Shown here piece by piece: positions 36,503 to 44,144 of a DNA stretch of 61,354 nt. The notes beneath the pieces were generated by a model, which was not told where the DNA came from, made no database searches, and saw only the letters and a program-made list of their open reading frames with translations. The stretch is from JBDTME01 sp964583795 (GTDB lineage: Bacteria; Patescibacteriota; Microgenomatia; UBA1400; PJMF01), in assembly GCA_964583795.1 (NCBI GenBank), contig CAZOWX010000008.1, positions 1 through 61,354 of the forward strand, read 5' to 3'. The first letter of the stretch is position 1, and each line of letters begins with the position of its first letter. The position numbers and the translations under genes are program-made.

Positions 36503-37564
36503 ATGCTTGTAACGAATTCAGAAAATACCACCGATCACTCACAGAATCTTTTTGATCAAATTTTAAAAAAACCCGATCAAAAGAAAGTGTTGTTTTCACA
36601 AAAAAAGACTTTTCAGCCAAAATTATTAAGTACTATCAACTTTTCCCAAAACCAATTTATTGGTTTATTGACACTCGCATTACTACTAGTAGGTTCAGTA
36701 GCAGGAATTTATTTAGGTCAATCGAACCAGGAAATTCGCCAGCAAGCAGCATACACTACCTGTATTTCCGGTAATCAGCTGTGTGTCATAAACGGTCCAG
36801 GATCGCACTGTTCGTCATCAGGGGGTACTTGTGTGCTCATTCCAGACACAGGGGACTGCACTTGCCAAGAGGTGGAACCCACCACAAATCCGTATCAATG
36901 TCCAGCCGGGTCAATTTGTCGAACTAGTATATGTGACTACTACAACGATCATGAAGCATGGAACTGGGTTTTTTGTAATGCTAAAGGTGATGCCATGTGT
37001 TGCGTTCCAATCCCCCAAACTACAGGAACTTGCAACTCTTCTTCACCTACTGCTTCTGCCTGTTATGGGGTTTCAGTCGGCAATTCATGCAACCAGTTTA
37101 ACGGCACCTGTCAGGGTACAGGCCTGGCACCGGACGGGACAACGATTTGCGCTTGTGTTGCAATCACAACAGCAACACCAATCCCCACCAACACTCCAGT
37201 TCCTGTGCCAACAAACACATCTGTACCTACTACTCCAGGGCAACCGACCAATACGCCCGTGAATGTTCCTACAAACACTTCGGTTCCAATCTCCACAAAC
37301 ACACCGAGTTCTCCAACCGCTACCACCTCTCCAATTCAAACTTTAACTCTCATTCCAACCAATACTTCGGTTCCCACTACCCCGGGACAACCAACCAACA
37401 CATCAGTTCCCCTTCCCACTAATACGTCCAACCCAAATTCGACGGCTACACCAATATTACCCGGACTACCCAAAGCGGGAACGCTTACTCCTACCATCAC
37501 AATCTTTGTTTTTGGAGTGGGAATCATTCTACTTGGAGTATTGGGAGTCATCTTGTTACTTTAA
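36503..37564 (+). CDS. Surface protein: module A, Cys-rich, Thr/Pro stalk, LPKAG helix
   Basis: 353 residues. A long hydrophilic cytoplasmic tail precedes FSQNQFIGLLTLALLLVGSVAGIYLG, followed by QSNQEIRQQA. Cys-rich region with a C-I-S-G-NQLCVINGPG start that is repeated in the next gene (CITGPAECISGGPG), a VPTNTSVP stalk, and LPKAGTLTPTI with a C-terminal helix. The close match of N-terminal and first Cys segments to the gene at 37687 suggests tandem duplication followed by C-terminal exchange. Confidence 0.82.
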   Translation: MLVTNSENTTDHSQNLFDQILKKPDQKKVLFSQKKTFQPKLLSTINFSQNQFIGLLTLALLLVGSVAGIYLGQSNQEIRQQAAYTTCISGNQLCVINGPGSHCSSSGGTCVLIPDTGDCTCQEVEPTTNPYQCPAGSICRTSICDYYNDHEAWNWVFCNAKGDAMCCVPIPQTTGTCNSSSPTASACYGVSVGNSCNQFNGTCQGTGLAPDGTTICACVAITTATPIPTNTPVPVPTNTSVPTTPGQPTNTPVNVPTNTSVPISTNTPSSPTATTSPIQTLTLIPTNTSVPTTPGQPTNTSVPLPTNTSNPNSTATPILPGLPKAGTLTPTITIFVFGVGIILLGVLGVILLL

Positions 37565-37648
37565 AGTGTTTTATGAACAGTTCTTGAGTTATGACACTTC
37601 TCATTCTCTGGAATTGACATCATCAGTAGTGAAGTGGAATTATTCATC

Positions 37649-37678
37649 TTGTAAAAGCCGAAAATCTCTGGCTATAAT
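37649..37678 (+). promoter_or_regulatory. Promoter for surface protein at 37687
   Basis: TTGTAA at 37649-37654 and a consensus TATAAT at 37673-37678 with 18-bp spacing. Only 8 nt separate the -10 box from the ATG, so the transcript would have almost no leader. Confidence 0.6.
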
Positions 37679-37686
37679 GGTTTTGT

Positions 37687-38934
37687 ATGAGCGATGCTCA
37701 ATCTTCCCACCAGCCAAACGATTCACTCGACCAAATCTTAAAAGAGCTCGAAGAGCGTTTTGGCGTTCATTCTGATCACGATAAAAAGGACCACTTTAAA
37801 AACAGCAAAGGCATTAATTTTAAGCGCTCTACGCAAAATCAAATCATTAGCGGCTTGACGCTGGTGTTGTTGATCGTCGGGGCCGCGGTGGGGGTGTATT
37901 TGGGCCAATCAAATCAGGAAATTAGACAACAAGCACTTTATTTTTCATGTATTACTGGTCCTGCAGAATGTATCTCCGGTGGACCTGGTGCTACTTGCTC
38001 TGGCGGAGGAAAATGCATCTTGGATATTGCTACTGGTGATTGTCCTTGTGTTCCCCCTACTCCAACTCCAGGTTGTATCCCCGATGGTGGCTCATGCGAA
38101 TCAGGCGGCAATTGCTGCGGTTCAAACTCAGCGTGTAGTTCTCCCGTCGATGGTTCGCCTAGTACATGTACCCCTAATGCACAGCACGGCGTTTGTCCGG
38201 GCGGCGTAGATGGTTTCTGCTCTTCAGGTCAATGCCCTCCAGGATATGTAGTAACTGAACCAGGTGATGTTCCAGCATGCGTACAAGCTTTTCTTTGTTG
38301 TCCAAAGCCAGCAACACCCACTCCTTCCAGAACCCCCGTTCCACCCACCAATCCACCACCCACCAACACTCCCGTCCCACCCACAAACCCTCCACCAACT
38401 AATACCGGTGTGCCTCCTACCAATCCTCCACCTACCAACACTGGTGTGCCACCAACCAATACGCCAACAAGGACCCCTTCACTTACTCCAACCAGGACAC
38501 CCACTGCAACACTGACGTTCACGCCAACACACACACCGACCAGAACACCGACTTCAACACATACGCTCACGCCGACACGGACGCCAACGCTAGCACCTCC
38601 GACAGATACCCCTACGGCTACACCAACGTTGCCTCCTCCACCAGATACTTGTAATGGAATCATGATTACCTACGGCAATGACACTGAACCCAATCGGCCA
38701 GTGAAGATCGGCGACAATATTACTTTGACCTGTGGCACTATCCCTGGAGCATATCGCTATGAGTTTAGACTCTTTAAAAATGGCACCTTTTTGCAAAATC
38801 TGTTTCCAATTGCGCTAGGTTCTAGTGTTTCACAACCTTTTACTATTGTGCAAAGTGGGAACTATAGTGCACAATGTAGAATGTGTCTCGATGATACTCA
38901 AGATAGATGTCAAAATTGGGAACTTATACCATGA
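37687..38934 (+). CDS. Surface protein: module A, Cys-rich, Thr/Pro stalk, RYEFR domain
   Basis: 415 residues. Acidic/basic cytoplasmic tail, then TQNQIISGLTLVLLIVGAAVGVYLG and QSNQEIRQQA. Cys-rich domain (about 60-220), PPTNTPVPPTN and TPTRTPT stalk, then a C-terminal domain with RPVKIGDNITLTCG, GAYRYEFRLF and AQCRMCLDDTQDRCQNWE. No C-terminal membrane helix. Its stop overlaps the start of the next gene as ATGA (38931-38934), the clearest sign that RYEFR proteins and LPKAG proteins are made together. Confidence 0.85.
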   Translation: MSDAQSSHQPNDSLDQILKELEERFGVHSDHDKKDHFKNSKGINFKRSTQNQIISGLTLVLLIVGAAVGVYLGQSNQEIRQQALYFSCITGPAECISGGPGATCSGGGKCILDIATGDCPCVPPTPTPGCIPDGGSCESGGNCCGSNSACSSPVDGSPSTCTPNAQHGVCPGGVDGFCSSGQCPPGYVVTEPGDVPACVQAFLCCPKPATPTPSRTPVPPTNPPPTNTPVPPTNPPPTNTGVPPTNPPPTNTGVPPTNTPTRTPSLTPTRTPTATLTFTPTHTPTRTPTSTHTLTPTRTPTLAPPTDTPTATPTLPPPPDTCNGIMITYGNDTEPNRPVKIGDNITLTCGTIPGAYRYEFRLFKNGTFLQNLFPIALGSSVSQPFTIVQSGNYSAQCRMCLDDTQDRCQNWELIP

Positions 38935-40832
38935 AAAAACACTCTTTGCTCTCAACACAATTTGTTGATTCGGTATTTACACCGTTATCTCTCGTGCTCA
39001 TTAGTGTTATCGCTATCGTTGCGGTGGCAGTCGCTTTGTTTCAAGTCAATAAAGGTCCAGTAGCACCAACAGCACCACAGACCTCACAAGCGGCAGATTT
39101 TAGCAGTAACACCTGTGCGCTTAACTTTGTAGTGCCAGGCCCTGTAGCAGATTTGGAACTCCATAAAACAATCAGTGACTCAACACCGATAGTTGGACAA
39201 CAGGTTACGTTTACCCTGTCAGTGTTCAATGCTGGACCCAGCCTAGCAACTGGGGTAACAGTGCGTGACCAACTTCCAGCCAGCCTTACTCACGTTTCTT
39301 CAACACCAGCAGGTGCGTATGACCCGACTACGGGCATTTGGACAGTAGGAACGATTTCGGTGAACCAAACAGTGACTCTCAATATAGTTGCCACAGTAAA
39401 CTCGACTGCTGAAACTCAAAATTACGCTGAAATCCGCACAAGTGATCAAACCGATCCTGACTCAACACCGGATGATCACTCTACTGATGATGACGATGAC
39501 GACAGCGTTACTATTAATCCCACCACTCCCGGAGCTGATTTAGATCTAGTGAAACGCTCTAGCTCACTTACTCCTACCCAAGGAGATACTATCACCTTCA
39601 CCCTTGATCTGCATAACTCTGGCCCCGACAATGCAACCAATGTAACGGTTGAAGAAAAACTCGCTTCTGCATTCACCTATCTTTCATCCACCGCCACACA
39701 AGGAAGCTATGATGCCACCACAGGCATTTGGACAGTAGGCACAGTAAGTGCTGATGCTACGGTGAGTTTAACAGTCACTGTAAAAGTAACCGGCACAGGC
39801 ACAGTTGCAAATTATGTTCAAGTCAAAACCAGTGATCAACCTGATCCTGACTCTACGCCAGATGATGATTCGACTGATGACGATGACGATGATACATCAG
39901 TAATTGAGATCAGACCACCAGAGCCGACGAGTACTCCCGTCGCGAGTGCCGACTTATCACTTACCAAGTACTTGAGTAACAGCACTCCTAAAGTGGGAGA
40001 GAACGTGACATATACGGTCACCGTCTATAACGGTGGTCCTAGTGATGCAACCAACGTCACTGTATATGAACCACTTGTTGGTGGCACGACCTTCGTCTCA
40101 GCCACAGCATCGCAAGGCAGCTACAATGTCTCAACAGGTGTCTGGACTGTTGGCACCATTCCTGCAAATCAAAGCCGCAAACTTGACATCGTGGTCACCG
40201 TAAACGTTGCAGGGGCACTGACCAATACCGCTGAAGTGTCTCACTCTGATCAAAACGACCCGGACTCCACTCCCAATAACCACAACTCCAATGAGGATGA
40301 TCAAGCTTCAGCCACAGTGAATCCTGAAAAACAAGGCTCGGATCTCTCACTCATCAAACGCGCCAGCCTATCGACTCCAGTGGTCGGCCAAAATGTGACC
40401 TACACCATTGAGGTGCACAATGCTGGACCACAGCAAGCTGAAAACGTCAAAGTTTATGAACCAGTTCCTGCCAACACAACGTTGATTGATGTCCAGCCTT
40501 CTCAGGGCAGTTACGATCGCGGTCCTGGCATCTGGACTGTTGGCACTCTAACTCGAGATTCGACTGCTATCATGTTAATGACTGTGCGCATCGATAAAGC
40601 ATCACAGCTAGCGAATACTGCTGAGGTGGTCTCAAGTAGTCAGCCAGACCCGGATTCAACGCCAAACAATCATAATCCCAATGAGGACGATCAAGATGAT
40701 GCCGTGATTAATCCTCAAGGTCCCGCTGCATTACCAAAAGCCGGTAATGCCTCAAATACAACTTTGTTCGTCATTGCAACCGGAGTCATCGTGTTAATCA
40801 TCGGAGCCATGGGACTGCTGTTGCTACTGTAG
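38931..40832 (+). CDS. Surface protein: module B, four DUF11-like repeats, LPKAG helix
   Basis: 633 residues from ATG 38931; an upstream ATG at 38907 overlaps the previous gene further. Module B: helix, FQVNKGPVAPTAPQTSQAAD and CALNFVV. Four repeats of about 125 residues follow, each with (A/S)DL.L.K, GxxVTFTLxVxNxGP, GIWTVGT and a DPDSTP acidic linker. The first two linkers carry runs of Asp that could bind calcium. No Thr/Pro stalk; the rigid repeats may take its place. LPKAGNASNTT plus a C-terminal helix ends the protein. Confidence 0.88.
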   Translation: MKKHSLLSTQFVDSVFTPLSLVLISVIAIVAVAVALFQVNKGPVAPTAPQTSQAADFSSNTCALNFVVPGPVADLELHKTISDSTPIVGQQVTFTLSVFNAGPSLATGVTVRDQLPASLTHVSSTPAGAYDPTTGIWTVGTISVNQTVTLNIVATVNSTAETQNYAEIRTSDQTDPDSTPDDHSTDDDDDDSVTINPTTPGADLDLVKRSSSLTPTQGDTITFTLDLHNSGPDNATNVTVEEKLASAFTYLSSTATQGSYDATTGIWTVGTVSADATVSLTVTVKVTGTGTVANYVQVKTSDQPDPDSTPDDDSTDDDDDDTSVIEIRPPEPTSTPVASADLSLTKYLSNSTPKVGENVTYTVTVYNGGPSDATNVTVYEPLVGGTTFVSATASQGSYNVSTGVWTVGTIPANQSRKLDIVVTVNVAGALTNTAEVSHSDQNDPDSTPNNHNSNEDDQASATVNPEKQGSDLSLIKRASLSTPVVGQNVTYTIEVHNAGPQQAENVKVYEPVPANTTLIDVQPSQGSYDRGPGIWTVGTLTRDSTAIMLMTVRIDKASQLANTAEVVSSSQPDPDSTPNNHNPNEDDQDDAVINPQGPAALPKAGNASNTTLFVIATGVIVLIIGAMGLLLLL

Positions 40833-40850
40833 AAAAAATAAACAAAACGT

Positions 40851-40892
40851 TATTACAAAGTGATTCTTCAACCGAAGAATCACTTTGTAATA
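40851..40892 (+). terminator. Perfect 19-bp inverted repeat, probable terminator
   Basis: Arms 40851-40869 and 40874-40892 are fully complementary around the 4-nt loop aacc. It lies 18 bp after the stop of the DUF11-repeat protein and 17 bp before the next ATG. A short T-rich stretch follows. It probably ends the previous transcript, or controls read-through into the next gene. Confidence 0.7.
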
Positions 40893-40909
40893 GATAGTTC
40901 TTTTAGTTC

Positions 40910-42256
40910 ATGCAAGATAATAACTTTGTTCCAAGCTCTACACTTCCGGCTCAACCACCTGAGATAAGTTTTCCTCATCAAAATGTAAAATCCTCAAAGG
41001 TCGCAAAAGTTAGATTTATTGCACCGACCGTTGGCGTCATTATTGTTGCAGTAGCCGCGGTAGCCACCAGCTTTTTGCAAACGAAAAAAGAGGGTCCCGT
41101 CGCACCAACTGCCCCACAATCTCGACCACAAGCCGCTGAGCTGAGTGCCACTAGCTGCACACTTTCTTTTGCAGTAGAAGCACCAACCCCAACACCACCT
41201 CAGGCTGATGTCCGACTTTGTAAAACTATTGAACAATGTGGAGAGCCACTTACCAATTGGTCAACTGCTCCAACCACAAATTTTTCAGTGCGACTATACA
41301 GTAGCACTACTGGCTATGATTGGACTCTCCTTATTCCCTCAAACACTCAACCGAACACAATACTACCAAACTCACAAATTGCAGCAGGCTTACCGGCATA
41401 CTGCAACTCATTTCCCCAACTCACCCGCATCGCAGGTCAAACCGTTCAGTTCAACTACACAGCTGAGGAAATTCTGCCTACTGCAGGATGGTTAACTCCA
41501 CGATATTATGATCGATATGTAAATAACGCATTACCTGAATTTTGTGAATATCACGGAACGTGTGGTGGAACAACGGATTGGTCAGATGGGGTTATAACAT
41601 TATCAGATGACCAACCCAATAGAACTATAGTAGTACTCAATTCTCTTGTGTGTCCAACAGCAACACCCACCAGTACTTCCACTCCTACAAGCACTGCAAC
41701 ACCAACCAGTTCGCCAACAAGAACTTCGACCCCCACCGCAACACTCACTCGAACTCCAACTCCTACTTCAACCAGTACTCCAACCCACACTCCTACTCCA
41801 ACAGCAACGAATACTCCTACCCCAACTAGAACTGCCACACCAACAAACACACCAACAGCAACTCCTACCAGGACATCAACTCCTTCAAATACACCAACTG
41901 CAACACCAACATATACCATTACGCCAACGTTTACTGCCACAGCAACGTTTTCACCAACGGCTACTGCAACGTTAGCCATTGGTCCAACCTGTAATTCGAT
42001 CACTATGTCTTATGCTGCAGGGGAGCCAAACCGTCCCGTCAAGCTCGGTGACATCGTCAACTTCACTTGCGGTTTGGTATCTGGTGCTAATCGCTATGAG
42101 TTCCGACTCAAAATCGACCTTGGACCTTGGGTAAGTATTGGCGCAACAAGTTCAAGCCAGATTTCTGACCCCTACACCATTTCTTCCTATGGTCAATATA
42201 CCGCTCAGTGTCGTGGATGTATCGATGATAGTTGTCAACCTTGGGAAATTCAGTAA
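40910..42256 (+). CDS. Surface protein: module B, beta domain, Thr/Pro stalk, RYEFR domain
   Basis: 448 residues and the only protein combining module B (helix, EGPVAPTAPQSRPQAAE, SCTLSFAV) with the RYEFR C-terminus. A domain of about 150 residues with few Cys (ADVRLCKTIEQCG...IVVLNSL) precedes a TPTRTPT/TPTSTST stalk. The tail has RPVKLGDIVNFTCG, GANRYEFRLK and AQCRGCIDDSCQPWE. No C-terminal helix. Followed 95 bp later by a module-B VWA/LPKAG gene. Confidence 0.84.
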   Translation: MQDNNFVPSSTLPAQPPEISFPHQNVKSSKVAKVRFIAPTVGVIIVAVAAVATSFLQTKKEGPVAPTAPQSRPQAAELSATSCTLSFAVEAPTPTPPQADVRLCKTIEQCGEPLTNWSTAPTTNFSVRLYSSTTGYDWTLLIPSNTQPNTILPNSQIAAGLPAYCNSFPQLTRIAGQTVQFNYTAEEILPTAGWLTPRYYDRYVNNALPEFCEYHGTCGGTTDWSDGVITLSDDQPNRTIVVLNSLVCPTATPTSTSTPTSTATPTSSPTRTSTPTATLTRTPTPTSTSTPTHTPTPTATNTPTPTRTATPTNTPTATPTRTSTPSNTPTATPTYTITPTFTATATFSPTATATLAIGPTCNSITMSYAAGEPNRPVKLGDIVNFTCGLVSGANRYEFRLKIDLGPWVSIGATSSSQISDPYTISSYGQYTAQCRGCIDDSCQPWEIQ

Positions 42257-42351
42257 ATACAAAAAACAATGCTTTGATAATACAGATGACGACATACAAA
42301 AAAATGACTCTAACACTCAATACGTTTATGATCCACAATACAGAATGATAA

Positions 42352-44039
42352 ATGTCATTATCAAGAAGCCTCATATCATCAAAACATTCGTTACTGACAC
42401 TTTTTGGAGTTGGAATTGCTGCAGTGTCTGCAGTGGGTATAGCCTATTTTCAGATATTTGTTCATGGCCCACTTACCCCTAACGCCCCACAATCGCTCCC
42501 AAAAGCCTTGGAAGTAAATAATCCCAACGCTTGTACCGTTACTTTTGGCGTATCTCCAGACATTCCCTGCTTAAATACCATAAAAAATGCATTACCCGGC
42601 TGTGATGAACTCGGTCCATTTGCTGATATAACGCTGGGCATCATCGCTGGTTGCCAACCGTTAGCTCAAAAAAAACCGCTTGATGTCATGCTCGTACTTG
42701 ATTCGTCAGGATCAATGTCAGACGAGATTCTTGATCTAAAAACAGCGGCAAGTGGTTTGATCAACACTTTAGATCCTACTAAAGATCAGATTGGAGTGGT
42801 TTATTATCAAGACAGTGCTCACTTAATTCATTCCATGGACAATGACCTTACAGGAGCAACGGCATCTCTCAATCAGTTGCAAGCCGTAAGCACTACAAAC
42901 ATTGCAGGGGGAGTATTACTGGGAAATCAGAATCTTCAAACACATAAAAGATCTGAAGCAAACCAAATCATGATCATACTATCTGACGGGGTTGCTAACG
43001 TTCAAAGCAACAGAGTAAGTTGTGATTACTTTCCGACATCTCCTACTGATTGTACCAGAGAAGCTGTCACTCAAGCCCAAAATGCGAAAGATGCAGGCGT
43101 TACCGTATTCACTATTGGACTTGGTTTGGTAACTAGTCCTGATAATTCCCAAGCTACTGTAGACCTAGCTCGAAGTACTCTTATTCAAATGGCTTCAAAT
43201 ACTAACAATTACTTCGAATCACCAACTTCAGATCAGCTCTCAAGTATCTTTAACACAATTAGCACGATAATAAACGACACTGGCGCAACCAATTTACAAA
43301 TAAATGATATTATTCTNNNNNNNNNNATGATATCTTACCGCTTGGAATAAATTTTATCCCAGGTTCGGCCTCTCCAAGTGCAACAGTAAATGGTCAAATG
43401 CTCAACTGGAATCTTGGTTCTCTCTCCTCCACAGACAGTGCAACTGTATCATTTCGAGTTCGCTTTGATGATATTACTACCCCCAATCAACTGCTTGACG
43501 AACTGGATTCTGGCATCAGTTATACTGATCAGTACGGTAATCCTGTAGCAATTGCATTTCCAGAAACGCATTTGTTAGGTAATCCCAACCAGGTTTGTCT
43601 CGCAACTATTACACCGACAAACACTCCGACAGCTACTTTTACAGTTACTCCATCTAATACTCTTACCAATACACCAACTGCCACGCCAACACCCACAAAC
43701 ACGGCCTCTCCAACTTTCACCAGTACACCGACACTAACTTTTACCCCTACAAGTACTTCGACGAGTACTCCATCACCAACATTTACCAATACTCCTACAG
43801 CTACCTATACCCCAACGAATACACTGACATACACACCAACTTCAACTTTTACAAACACACCCACAGCTACCATCACGCCTTCTAGTACGCTGACTCATAC
43901 TCCAACAGCAACGAACACACTTACTCCGACACCTCCAGGATTGCCAAAAGCTGGGACAACGGGCCCTACTGTATTGCTGATTGGCATAGGCTTACTCATA
44001 TTCATATTTGGAATATTGGGAGTGCTTTTACTCGTTTAG
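42352..44039 (+). CDS. Surface protein: module B, VWA domain, Thr/Pro stalk, LPKAG helix (interrupted by N run)
   Basis: One gene split by ten Ns at 43317-43326. Module B: helix, HGPLTPNAPQSLPKALE, ACTVTFGV. VWA domain with a complete-looking MIDAS start DSSGSM and a later LSDGVA. After the gap, the protein continues in a different frame through a beta segment matching the next gene (GxxxxPGS...TVNGQxLxWxLG), then a stalk and LPKAGTTGPT plus helix. The word atgatat on both sides of the Ns allows an in-frame join giving I-N-D-I-L-P-L-G, equal to I-T-D-I-L-P-P-G in the paralogue. About 560 residues when joined. Confidence 0.85.
43317..43326. other. Ten-base assembly gap, probably overlapping contig ends
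   Basis: The 7-mer atgatat occurs at 43304-43310 and again at 43327-43333. Superimposing them restores the reading frame and the sequence expected from the neighbouring paralogue. The gap is then of negative length, and 43311-43316 would be erroneous bases. Confidence 0.65.
43608..43940 (+). repeat. Thr/Pro stalk coding repeat
   Basis: ACN/CCN-codon repeat with TNTPT and TSTPT units in the first VWA protein. No charged residues within the tract. Confidence 0.75.
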
Positions 44040-44144
44040 ATCCTTCCATCAGTAACAAACAGTTCTTGTCTTTCTCGATTAAACTCTCTAAAGTAGAAGT
44101 ATGCAGGGTTACTCTAGTTATTGGAATTGGTGCCATTTTTTGAG

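Noticed and set aside
29808..38934. Module A as a type IV pilin signal
   Set aside because: No Gly/Phe-Thr-x-x-Glu cleavage site: the helix starts with Asn-Gln-x-Ile-Gly and lacks Glu at +5. The processing site, if any, seems to be after the helix.
42352..44039. Two separate genes before and after the N run
   Set aside because: The tandem paralogue at 44145 has both halves in one frame, and overlapping flanks restore the frame.
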